From Pedobacter steynii (GTDB taxonomy: Bacteria; Bacteroidota; Bacteroidia; Sphingobacteriales; Sphingobacteriaceae): a stretch of 64,000 nucleotides of DNA. A model generated the notes under the pieces. The model was not told where the DNA came from, did not search any database, and saw nothing but the letters and a program-made list of their open reading frames with translations. The stretch spans positions 124,001 through 188,000 of the forward strand of contig NZ_FNGY01000013.1 in assembly GCF_900103665.1 (NCBI RefSeq), in the 5' to 3' direction. The stretch's first letter is position 1, and each line of letters opens with the position of its first letter. The position numbers were made by a program, and so were the translations under genes. Of this stretch, positions 26,018 through 35,400 are shown one piece after another.

Positions 26018-28831
26018 ATGAAACTAAAATTTCTACTCTCTTCTACGCTGATATTGCTGAGCAGTATCGCATTTGCTCAAAAAGGAGCATTGACTGGTAA
26101 AGTTACCGACAACGCAGGGCCCCTTCCCGGTGCTTCCATCTTCCTGAAAGGGAATGGTTCAGGAAGCAGTTCTGATGTGAAAGGAGAATTCCGGATGTCG
26201 AATGTGGCCGCTGGAAATTATACATTATTGGTGAAATTTATTGGCTATAAGCCATTGGAAAAAGAGGTGACCCTAAAAGCAGGAGAAATTACCAATCTCG
26301 GTGCATTGTTACTCAGCTCTAATGAAAATAACCTGACTGAGGTTACGGTAAACGGATCTTCTTCCCGAAGGGGCAGCGAAGCCAGGGCATTAAATATGCA
26401 AAAAGAAAGCCCGAGAATCGTGAATGTAATTGCGGCAGATGGAATTGGGAAATTACCGGACCGTAATGCCGGTGAAGCAGTTCAAAGGGTTTCTGGTGTA
26501 GTTCTGGAGAGAGATCAGGGCGAAGGAAGGTTCATCTCTCTAAGGGGATTACCAGCAGAATGGAGCTCTTCCAGCATTAATGGCGACAGGATTCCGACGG
26601 CTGAGGAGCAGACGAATTCACGTTCTACGGCCTTCGATTTTTTTCCAACAGAACTGATTCAGTTTGTGGAAATCTCCAAAGCCCTCACTCCGGATATGGA
26701 AGGTGATGCGCTGGGAGGAAATGTCAATTTTATTACGCGGACTTCTCCTGATAAGGAAACTTTCGACATTTCACTGGGCGGTGGTTATAACGCAAAAGCT
26801 AATGGTGGTGCTTTTAGCGGAAATGTACTTTATGGCAATCGCAGCAAAGATGATAAGTTTGGATTCCTGGTCAATGGATCTGTCTGGAACAGACAATGGG
26901 CGACAGACAATTATGAACCACGTTTTGCTGGTCAGAATATAGCACGTATGGAATTGCGTGATTATTATGGCCGTCGTCGTACCATGGGTTTTAACGGAGC
27001 GGCGGACTATAAAGTGGGTAAAAACTCTAAAATCTATGTGAGGGGAATGTATGGTTCCCTTAATGACAATGAGAAGCATTATAAACTGCGTTTGCGCTAT
27101 GAAAAGGACCGCGCTGAAGCTCAGAATATTCATAATATCTTAAAAACAAGGTTATTTGGTGGTGATGTAGGTGGTGATTTTAGCTTGGGGACAAACTCAA
27201 CTTTAGATTTTAAAATCTCCCATTATAACAATGATTTTAATTATGGGGATATTCCAAACAAAGATTTTCCTTCGTATTATATCGTTCAATATGATCAGAA
27301 TAAAGTAGGATATACCAATTTGATTGGCGGAAAGTATGCGGCTTATCAGGTGGACGGTGGTGATATTGATCCCAACTCTCCACAAACGCACCTTCCAGGT
27401 CAGAATGCGGTTAATGATGCCGGTAAATATACTTTTAGCTCGGTACAGATGGAGCTTCATCACATTAATGAAACAGATCGTGTAGTGGCCCAGGTAAACT
27501 TTAAAAATAAAATCAACTCAGATTTTGAATTCAAGGCAGGATTGAAGTACAGGGATAAATTGCGTACCGAAAGGTATGAACTGCCAACCTGGACATGGGA
27601 CAATAAAGGAGGGACTACGCCGCCGCCGGCTTATACCGATTTTAACCTTGTAAATAAGCCTTACGCCAATGATTATGCAAAGGAATTTGGTCATCAGTTT
27701 AATGGAATCTTCCCTAAGTTTATGTCGGTCTCAGAGACGGATAACTTCTTTAACAAATACAGGGCTAACCTGAAAGTCGATTCAACAGGCTCTGCTTTGC
27801 TGGCAAACGGAGTACAAACCGGATCTAACTTTGATGTGTATGAAAAGCAAAGTGCAGGATATGCAATGGGTACATGGAAAGCTTCAGAAGTGTTGACCCT
27901 GATCGGGGGAGTAAGGGTTGAAAATACAGACCTTAGGGTGGATGGCTGGTTGTATGAAGCAGTAGCTGGACAACCGAATTACAGAGGGAAATTAACGCCT
28001 CAAACAAAGCGGAATAGCTATACAACGCTATTGCCTATGCTCCATATAAAATACTCGCCAAATGATCATGTAAATGTCCGGATTGCGGCAACGAAGACTT
28101 TTGCCAGACCGGACTTTGGTTCATTGGTTGCCGGTGGTACTTATACTACGCAGGACAATAAATTCATTTATGGGAATCCGCTGATTAAGCCGGTTAAGTC
28201 TTATAACCTGGACCTGATGACGGAGTATTATTTCGGCAATGTAGGTGCAATCACCGCGGGTGCTTTTTATAAAAGTGTCAAAGATCCGATCTTCTCTGAT
28301 TCTAAATTTTATGCTGAATTTAATGGTAAACAAGATGCAAGAGTGGTTCAGGATCAGAATGGTGCAGACGCAAGAGTTGCCGGATTTGAATTGGGCCTGA
28401 GTAAAAAGCTGGATTTCCTTCCGGGACTGCTTGGGGGCCTTGGAATCAATGCCAATTACACTTTTATCCGTTCCAAAATGTCTATTCCTGATAGGACAGA
28501 GAAAGTGCGCATCCCTGGACAGGCGAATAACCTGTTTAACCTGGCCTTATTTTATGAAAACAAAGCGTTGCAGGCAAGAGTTGCTTTAAATCATAAGGGA
28601 AGTAATATTGTAACGCATGGCAGCAGCGCAAATGCTGATGAATACTTTGGTAAAAATACCTCAATGGATGCGAACCTTTCTTATCGGATCAGTCCGAAGT
28701 TAATGTTGTTTGCTGAAGCGAATAATTTACTAAACACAGAATACCGGTATTATTTCGGAGTACCGGAACGTCCTTCTCAAGTAGAGCGGTATGGAGTTCG
28801 CGGACAAGTAGGCGTAAAACTGAGTCTGTAG
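26018..28831 (+). CDS. TonB-dependent receptor, TIGR01782-like
   Basis: 937 aa. Signal peptide ending SIAFAQ, a CarboxypepD_reg-like domain (about 22-105), a plug with the LPDRNAGEAVQRVSGVVLER, FISLRGLP and GDALGGNVNFITR blocks typical of the TIGR01782 receptor family, and a long barrel ending GVKLSL. It is followed by its own terminator, then by two exported phosphoesterases on the same strand. A role in taking up an organic phosphate compound is a reasonable inference from this neighbourhood but is not shown by the sequence. Confidence 0.92.
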   Translation: MKLKFLLSSTLILLSSIAFAQKGALTGKVTDNAGPLPGASIFLKGNGSGSSSDVKGEFRMSNVAAGNYTLLVKFIGYKPLEKEVTLKAGEITNLGALLLSSNENNLTEVTVNGSSSRRGSEARALNMQKESPRIVNVIAADGIGKLPDRNAGEAVQRVSGVVLERDQGEGRFISLRGLPAEWSSSSINGDRIPTAEEQTNSRSTAFDFFPTELIQFVEISKALTPDMEGDALGGNVNFITRTSPDKETFDISLGGGYNAKANGGAFSGNVLYGNRSKDDKFGFLVNGSVWNRQWATDNYEPRFAGQNIARMELRDYYGRRRTMGFNGAADYKVGKNSKIYVRGMYGSLNDNEKHYKLRLRYEKDRAEAQNIHNILKTRLFGGDVGGDFSLGTNSTLDFKISHYNNDFNYGDIPNKDFPSYYIVQYDQNKVGYTNLIGGKYAAYQVDGGDIDPNSPQTHLPGQNAVNDAGKYTFSSVQMELHHINETDRVVAQVNFKNKINSDFEFKAGLKYRDKLRTERYELPTWTWDNKGGTTPPPAYTDFNLVNKPYANDYAKEFGHQFNGIFPKFMSVSETDNFFNKYRANLKVDSTGSALLANGVQTGSNFDVYEKQSAGYAMGTWKASEVLTLIGGVRVENTDLRVDGWLYEAVAGQPNYRGKLTPQTKRNSYTTLLPMLHIKYSPNDHVNVRIAATKTFARPDFGSLVAGGTYTTQDNKFIYGNPLIKPVKSYNLDLMTEYYFGNVGAITAGAFYKSVKDPIFSDSKFYAEFNGKQDARVVQDQNGADARVAGFELGLSKKLDFLPGLLGGLGINANYTFIRSKMSIPDRTEKVRIPGQANNLFNLALFYENKALQARVALNHKGSNIVTHGSSANADEYFGKNTSMDANLSYRISPKLMLFAEANNLLNTEYRYYFGVPERPSQVERYGVRGQVGVKLSL

Positions 28832-28854
28832 TTTTTATAATTAATAATCCTCGC

Positions 28855-28901
28855 AACCCTGGTTATCTTGCTGTGCTAAGAAAGATAATCAGGGTTGTTT
28901 T
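28855..28901 (+). terminator. Terminator after the 26018 receptor
   Basis: Fifteen-bp stem AACCCTGGTTATCTT/AAGATAATCAGGGTT with one wobble, followed by GTTTTTG. After it the gap to 29270 is AT-rich and contains motif copies 2 and 3 but no gene. Confidence 0.85.
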
Positions 28902-28922
28902 TGTTCGGGTCTAAATGAACTA

Positions 28923-28937
28923 TTGTTTAGTATTTGT
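28923..28937 (+). repeat. 15-bp motif copy 2 (TTGTTTAGTATTTGT)
   Basis: Identical to copy 3 at 29119 and one base different from copy 1 at 25933. Confidence 0.4.
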
Positions 28938-29118
28938 GTTTTATTCTGGAGCTCTATAATTGTGTTTTTTGTTTTAACGAGCCTGCGTTAAAAACATGTA
29001 ATCGCGACTATTTTTAGCTTAAATGATTCTTTTTGTTGATTTTAGTCGTTTTTATGGTGTAAAATATTCGTTGTCTTTCATTTTTTTTGATAAAAACTAC
29101 TACATTTAAATAAAACTT

Positions 29119-29133
29119 TTGTTTAGTATTTGT
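29119..29133 (+). repeat. 15-bp motif copy 3 (TTGTTTAGTATTTGT)
   Basis: Lies 137 nt upstream of the first phosphoesterase start codon. Identical to copy 2. Confidence 0.4.
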
Positions 29134-29270
29134 AATCAGTTCTGCCGCCGATGTTTAGTTGGTCTTTTTTCAGAATATTGCAAATGACTAATTGAAAGAT
29201 AACCAATATAACCATTCGTCTAATGTGGTAATCCGTCTCCATAGCTGAGCACGCTTGCCTGATGTCAATT

Positions 29271-30209
29271 ATGAAAAGAAGAGATCTAATTAAAAAGTTA
29301 GGGCTTGCCGGCGGAACGCTTGCGCTAAGTGGTATGACCAGTACTCCTGTCCTTGCCTCAGCGCTAAAAACGCTAAAAAAGAAAAGAGTTTTAAAAATCG
29401 CACACCTCACCGATGTGCACATCAGACCAGAGTATAATGCCGTGAACCGGTTTAAGAATTGCCTGGAAAAAATAAAAAAGGATAAGGTAGACCTGATTCT
29501 GAACGGTGGTGATACCATCTACGCCGCAGACTATGATCACATCAAAAAAGAAAGGGTACTGGAGCTATGGGCCTGTTGGAAAGATAGCGTTAAAGTGGTG
29601 GCGGGTACTCCAATGCACCATGTTTTGGGAAACCATGACATGTGGTGGCAGGGAAAAGGCGACGAAATGTATGGCAAGCCAGGGGTGTTGAAAATGCTGG
29701 ACATGCCACACAATTACTACAGCTTTGACCGGAATGGCTGGCATTTTATTATGCTGGACAGCAATCATCCTACCAGTCCGGGAATGCTGGACGAAATACA
29801 ATGGAACTGGTTTGTAAATGATGTGGAAAAGAATAGCCAGGGCAAACCTATTCTCATCATGTCCCATTATCCGCTACTCAGTTGTACCGGAATTACGGAC
29901 AGTAAGCCGGATGCCACGGGGCCTTTTAAAATAAGCGGAAGTTATAATCACCTTGATATTATGAAATTTATTGAGGTCTTTAACAAGAATAAAAATGTGA
30001 AGCTTTGTTTAAGCGGACACATTCATTTACTGGATAAAGTCTGGTACAATGACGTGACCTATTTGTGTAACGGGGCAACAAGTGGCTTTTGGTGGGAACC
30101 AGGGGATGATGGGAAAAGTGCTTATAAACAGACCGTACCTGGATATACCCTGCTCAATCTTTACAATGATGGGAGTTTTGATCATGAATACATCAAATAT
30201 GAAGCTTAA
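29271..30209 (+). CDS. Exported calcineurin-like metallophosphoesterase (1)
   Basis: 312 aa from the ATG at 29271; this gives a Tat-like leader (MKRRDLIKKLGLAGG), whereas the frame from 29262 only adds three residues. All metal-ligand blocks of the family are present: TDVH, NGGD, GNHD, MSHYP and SGHIH. Di-metal phosphoesterase acting outside the cytoplasm on a phosphomono- or diester. The second phosphoesterase, sharing the leader and the YYSFDRNG segment, follows after 25 nt, so the two form an operon and probably arose by duplication. Confidence 0.9.
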   Translation: MKRRDLIKKLGLAGGTLALSGMTSTPVLASALKTLKKKRVLKIAHLTDVHIRPEYNAVNRFKNCLEKIKKDKVDLILNGGDTIYAADYDHIKKERVLELWACWKDSVKVVAGTPMHHVLGNHDMWWQGKGDEMYGKPGVLKMLDMPHNYYSFDRNGWHFIMLDSNHPTSPGMLDEIQWNWFVNDVEKNSQGKPILIMSHYPLLSCTGITDSKPDATGPFKISGSYNHLDIMKFIEVFNKNKNVKLCLSGHIHLLDKVWYNDVTYLCNGATSGFWWEPGDDGKSAYKQTVPGYTLLNLYNDGSFDHEYIKYEA

Positions 30210-30234
30210 AAATTAAGGTTAAACACATACACAA

Positions 30235-31206
30235 ATGAACAGAAAAGAATTTCTCACAAAAACAGGGCTTGCAGGAGGTACATTCCTGCTGGCGCGCTAT
30301 CCTGAACTTCAGCCTGCGGATAAAAAGATTCGCTTTGGGGTGATCGCAGATTTGCATCATGACATTATGCATGATGGAATAGAACGATTGTCGGCATTTA
30401 TCAGCGATATGAATCAAAAAACTCCGGATTTTATCATCCAGATGGGAGATTTCTGCATGCCAAAGAAAACGAATGCTCCGCTGATGGAGGTCTGGAATCA
30501 GTTTAAAGGGCCTAAATACCATGTCATAGGTAATCATGATACGGATGGAGGTTTTAAACCTGATGAAGTGGTTGATTTTTGGAAAGCGGAAGGAAAGTAC
30601 TACTCTTTTGACCGCAATGGTTTTCATTTTGTAGTGCTCAATGGAAATGAACATAATGAAAGCAAGTCCAGGCCCGGAGGTTATGCAAGGTTCATTTCGG
30701 CCACACAACTGGACTGGTTAAGGAAGGATTTGGAAGCGAGTACATTGCCTTCGGTTATTTGTTGCCATCAAGGGCTTGACAATGATTCCGGTGGGCTAGA
30801 AAATGGCACTTTACTTCGTTACACGCTGGAGCAGGCCAATCAAAAGGCTGGCTGGAAAAAAGTGATACTGGTATTGAGTGGGCACCACCATCAGGATTAT
30901 TATAACCGCATCAATGACATTCACTATGTGCAGATTAATAGTGCTTCATATCAATGGTTAGGGGATGATTTTAAGGAAATACGTTATTCTGAAGCGGTAG
31001 ATAAAGCACGCCCGAATATCAAATATACCGTTCCATACCAGGACCCACTCTGGGCAATGATCGAAATTGATCATAAAGGGAGGATTACCATTCAGGGTAG
31101 GAAAACTGTTTTTGTAGGATCTTCACCGGAAAAATTGGGTGTAAAGGCCGACGATTACATTTATCCGATCGTTCCGCATATCTCCAGCAGGAATCTGACT
31201 AAATAA
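30235..31206 (+). CDS. Exported calcineurin-like metallophosphoesterase (2)
   Basis: 323 aa. Leader RKEFLTKTGLAGGTFLL is a weaker Tat-like sequence, with RK rather than RR. Family blocks: ADLHHD, QMGDFC, GNHD, CCHQ and SGHHHQDY. Paralogue of the gene 25 nt upstream; both have YYSFDRNG(W/F)HF. The two differ in the third and fourth metal blocks, so they may have different substrates. Localisation outside the cytoplasm is inferred from the leader. Confidence 0.9.
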   Translation: MNRKEFLTKTGLAGGTFLLARYPELQPADKKIRFGVIADLHHDIMHDGIERLSAFISDMNQKTPDFIIQMGDFCMPKKTNAPLMEVWNQFKGPKYHVIGNHDTDGGFKPDEVVDFWKAEGKYYSFDRNGFHFVVLNGNEHNESKSRPGGYARFISATQLDWLRKDLEASTLPSVICCHQGLDNDSGGLENGTLLRYTLEQANQKAGWKKVILVLSGHHHQDYYNRINDIHYVQINSASYQWLGDDFKEIRYSEAVDKARPNIKYTVPYQDPLWAMIEIDHKGRITIQGRKTVFVGSSPEKLGVKADDYIYPIVPHISSRNLTK

Positions 31207-31315
31207 GCGGGATTTTTCCACTAAACAAAAAAGATTTGAGGGTTGATGCCGGCCGCGGCTTTATTGATTAGGAATAAGGGAGTAATTCGTTGAGATAATT
31301 TTAAATTACAAAGGA

Positions 31316-31348
31316 AGACATTTTATAAACTATAAAGTGTCTTTTTTG
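31316..31348 (+). terminator. Terminator after the phosphoesterase pair
   Basis: Stem AGACATTTTATA/TATAAAGTGTCT, one wobble pair, 3-nt loop, then six T. It separates the phosphoesterases from the TOMM-like operon. Confidence 0.85.
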
Positions 31349-31428
31349 ATTTTATAAATAGTCAATATTCAGGTAGATATGTCTTAAAAAAATGGTATTT
31401 TTAGCGGTTTTTGTACGGTTAAAGCACG

Positions 31429-31436
31429 TAAGTTTG
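31429..31436 (+). promoter_or_regulatory. -7 box TAAGTTTG for the TOMM-like operon
   Basis: Exact TAnnTTTG match 48 nt before the FHA gene. TTTTTG at 31408-31413 lies 15 nt upstream, shorter than the usual spacing, so the -33 assignment is uncertain. Confidence 0.5.
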
Positions 31437-31484
31437 AAGTATAAATGCTGAACCAACATTAGCGCTTACTTACATAAATACGAT

Positions 31485-32429
31485 ATGGCATTAATTAAGA
31501 ATTTGCAAACGGAAGAAATAGTAGTTCTTTTTTCTGTTCATAATTTTGGAAGAGGAAAACACAATCGGACTATTATTCCGGGAAACGACATTTCAAAATC
31601 ACATGCGGTTGTTAGTTTTGTCAACAATGCCTGGTTTCTTGCAGATCAAAGCAGTAATGGGACGCTGATTAAGGGAAGAAGGATCAATCATTTAAGTATG
31701 AAACTAGCCGCCGGTAATCAAATCCAATTCGGACAGGAGCAAGATACCATTTGGCTGGTGTTGAATGTCAATCCCCCAATCTGCTTTCTGGAATCATTAG
31801 CTGAAAATAAAGAAATTATAGAGCTTTCATCGTATAGCGCTTACCCAAATGAGGAATCTCCTGAGGTCTCTTTTTACAGGACTGCAGATACAAAGTGGCA
31901 TGTGGATAATGGCCTGCAAACTATTGCGCTGACGCATGGTCAAAACCTTTTTTTTGCAGATAGAGAGTGGTGCTTTTATGAAAACGAGGTGCTCGATCAA
32001 ACCTTGTGTATTCCTGAAATTTCAATAGAAACTCACTTTTTATTCTCTTTGAGTGTAGATGAAGAAGAGGTCGCGATAAAGATTCAGATTAACAATCTTG
32101 AACTGGACCTGGGGCAACATACCTATAATCAGGTTTTACTTGCGTTGGCCAGAAAGAGGCAGGCAGATTTAGAAGAGGGTTGTCAGGAAACAGAACTGGG
32201 CTGGATTTCAATGGAGAAATTAACTTCGCTTCTGGGGAAGGAGCTGTTGAAAGAAATCGATAACTACTATGTGAACTTACAAATTCATCGGTTGAGAAAG
32301 CGCTTAATGGAGTTGAACCCTTTCGGTCATCTTCTTTCAAATGTTATCGAAAGACGAAATGGAGAGCTGCGGTTTGAGCATAATAACTTTCGGATAAATA
32401 AAGAAAATGCCATTGGTAGTTTCAATTAA
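31485..32429 (+). CDS. FHA-domain protein with C-terminal winged-helix-like domain
   Basis: 314 aa. The N-terminal FHA domain (about 12-95) has all recognition residues: FGRG at 21-24, SKSH at 37-40 and DQSSNGT at 54-60, so it should bind phosphothreonine. A beta-rich middle follows. The C-terminus (about 205-310; YNQVLLALARKR, GWISMEKL, YVNLQIHRLRKRL, IERRNGELR) looks like the winged-helix module of OmpR/SARP-type regulators. First gene of the operon, 45 nt before a Ser/Thr kinase: the expected reader of that kinase's phosphorylation, probably as a transcription factor. The winged-helix call is from residue pattern only. Confidence 0.8.
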   Translation: MALIKNLQTEEIVVLFSVHNFGRGKHNRTIIPGNDISKSHAVVSFVNNAWFLADQSSNGTLIKGRRINHLSMKLAAGNQIQFGQEQDTIWLVLNVNPPICFLESLAENKEIIELSSYSAYPNEESPEVSFYRTADTKWHVDNGLQTIALTHGQNLFFADREWCFYENEVLDQTLCIPEISIETHFLFSLSVDEEEVAIKIQINNLELDLGQHTYNQVLLALARKRQADLEEGCQETELGWISMEKLTSLLGKELLKEIDNYYVNLQIHRLRKRLMELNPFGHLLSNVIERRNGELRFEHNNFRINKENAIGSFN

Positions 32430-32474
32430 ATAAAGTTCGTTCCGGAAAATCATCTTATACAAAAAAAAGACTTC

Positions 32475-35400
32475 ATGTCATATACAATGGACAATAAAGA
32501 AAAGGATTTACTGCTTCACGACAACTATACCCTCGATGAAAAGATCGGAGAAGGAGGTTATGGGTTAGTTTACAAAGCGAAGCAAATCAGTACCGGACAA
32601 ACGGTTGCCATAAAAATGCTGAAACTCCAGAAGGAAAAAGGAGAGCAGTATCTGAAACGTCAGATTTTGCGTTTTGAGCGGGAAACCCAGCTTTGTGCTG
32701 AAATGAACCATCCTAATATTGTCAAATTGCTGGACAGGGGATATGGTGCTGCCGGAGAGCCCTTTGCTGTCTTTGAATACATCTCAGGAGTCTCTTTGAA
32801 AGAACTGATCCATACCAATCGCGGCTTGTCGGCCGTAGCTACAAAAGAGCTGATGGGGCAGGTTTTAGATGCACTGGCTTGTGCCCATTCTCTGGGGATT
32901 GTACACCGGGATCTAAAACCGGCCAATATTATGGTCACACAAACCGGATCAAAGCCTCATGCTAAGATTCTGGACTTTGGAATTGGTGCTTTTACCAAAA
33001 ATAATCAAACCAACGATACGAGGGATCTGACCCTGATTACGGAGGCTTTGGGAACGCCAACCTACAGCGCTCCCGAACAATTGCGTGGAGAGTTTCCAAC
33101 GCTGAAATCGGATTTGTATGCCTGGGGTTTGATCCTGATTGAATGTTTGAAAGGACGGCCTGCTATTGAAGGCGGATCCGTTGCTGAAATATTTCATAAT
33201 CAGCTCAATGCTTTGAACGTTCCGCTGCCATCTTTTATCGCAGGACACCCATTGGCAGATTTGCTGAGACGTGTTTTAGATAAAAGTCAGCATAAGCGAA
33301 TGGGAGATGCAAAGGCGGTGTTTGAAGAATATGCACGGATCAACTTTAATACGATTGTAGGTGACCTCAGTGGCCGGGACTCAGAAGACCTGGATGATCA
33401 GGATGATGCACTAACCGTCGCTAATTTCATTTTGAAAAAGAATGCGTTCACAGAGAAAAAGCAAATGACCGTATTGTGCCTGAAACTGAATTTAGAAATT
33501 ACAGAAAAGACAAAATCAGATTTAGAAATCAGGGAAGCCCTGCAAAAGGATCAGCTTAACCTGTGCCGAAATACCGCCATACAATTTGGAGGTACGATTG
33601 CAGGAAGCATCACCAATCATATCGTTGTTTATTTTGGTTTTCCCGAAGTGAACGACACTGATGCCCGGAGGGCAGGTAGAACTGCACTGGAATTGCTGAG
33701 CGAAGTGAGGCGAAGAAGTACTGCACTTTATAAGCAGCATGGTGTGAAGCTGGAAATCCAAATGGGAATAAATACCGGGAATGTTACGGTATTCGACCAT
33801 CAGCTTCCCGAAGGTCTGGTTGCCAATACGGCTTTTGATCTGATGTATCAGGCCAAACCAGGGCAAATTCTGGCGAGCGAAAGTTCCCGTAAATTGCTGC
33901 AGCCTTTTCTTGAATTTGACTCCCTTCCTGCAGCTCCTTCTACCCCTGAAATTGCTGCGGCCTTTTTATTGAAAGGGGAATGTGAGGCAGAAGCACTTTC
34001 CTTTTTAAGACCCTGGAGTACCGGGCGTAAAATGATCGGAAGAGCAACTGAGCTGGATCAGGTTCTAAACGAATGGGAATCCCCGGAAAATAAGGTGGTC
34101 CTGCTGACTGGTCAGGCTGGTATCGGCAAATCCAAGTTGAGCTACGAGGTGGTAAAAGACATTCGTAAAAGAGCAGGGCTGGTAAAAGTAGCCCAATGTC
34201 TTCCTGAACATCAGAATAATGCGCTCTATCCTTTCCTGACTATGTTTTATAGTCAGTGGGGAATCAATAGTTCAACAGAAAACAAAGAAAAAGCAGAAAG
34301 GTTGAAGCGTGCTTTAACCGAAGCTGGATGTGATCTGGAGCGAAGTTTTCCTATCCTTTGTTCCTGGCTGGCAATTCCTGTACCTGATGACCTGAGCATC
34401 AGTCAGGTCTCTCCTGAAGAGCAAAAGAAAATTCTATTTGATACGTTGGTCAGGTGCTTTTTTGCCATTGATAAAGGCAGTTCTTTTCTGCTCCTGGTGG
34501 AGGATTTGCATTGGTCTGATCCAACCAGCGAGGAGTTTATTGAATTTATAAGTCAATCCGGACAGGGAAAGGTGATGATCCTGTTAACTGCCCGTCTGGA
34601 GCATGCGCATCACTGGCAGCAAATACAGCCAATAGAAATTACATTGCAACCCTTTGCTGTAAATTCAACCCGGGCATTGATCGAAGGTGTTTTGGCCGGG
34701 AAATTTATTTCAGATGGGGCGCTTGAATATATGACCCAAAAAACAGATGGTGTTCCATTGTTTATAGAGGAGTTTACGTTGATGCTGGTTGATCAGGGGC
34801 ATTTGATTTTAGAGGACGAGACTTATCAGCTGAGGGAAAATATTTTAACGGAAAGCATTCCAACTACACTTCAGGACCTGCTTAACGCGCGACTGGATAA
34901 GTTGAAATTTTCAAAAGAAACGGCACAGTTAGCGGCTGTTATCGGAAGGGAATTCAGTTATGATCTTTTGGTTAAATCTTCCTTATTGGAGGAGGCAGTG
35001 GTCCAGGCTGATATTGAAGAACTGCTGAAGAAAGACCTGATCTACCTGCAACGAAACGTACAGGGAGAAAGCTATATTTTTCGTCATGCCCTGATACGGG
35101 ATGCGGCTTATGATGGAATGCTTAACTCACAGCGAAGAGAGACGCATGGAAGGATTGCAGAAGTGTTAGAAAGTGATTTTCACGCCATCGTTAAGGAAAA
35201 TCCCTTTGAAATCGCCAGACATCTCGCGGAAGCGGCTATACATCCGAAAGCAGTACATTATGGAATCCGGGCAGCCAAACAATCTTTGGACAGGTCCTTA
35301 AATAGTGAGGCATTGGCTTATGCAAAACAGGTCATTGATTGGCTGGGTTGTCAGGAGGAAGAGGTAAAGAGTAAAGATGATGAGCTGACCATTTATTGCA

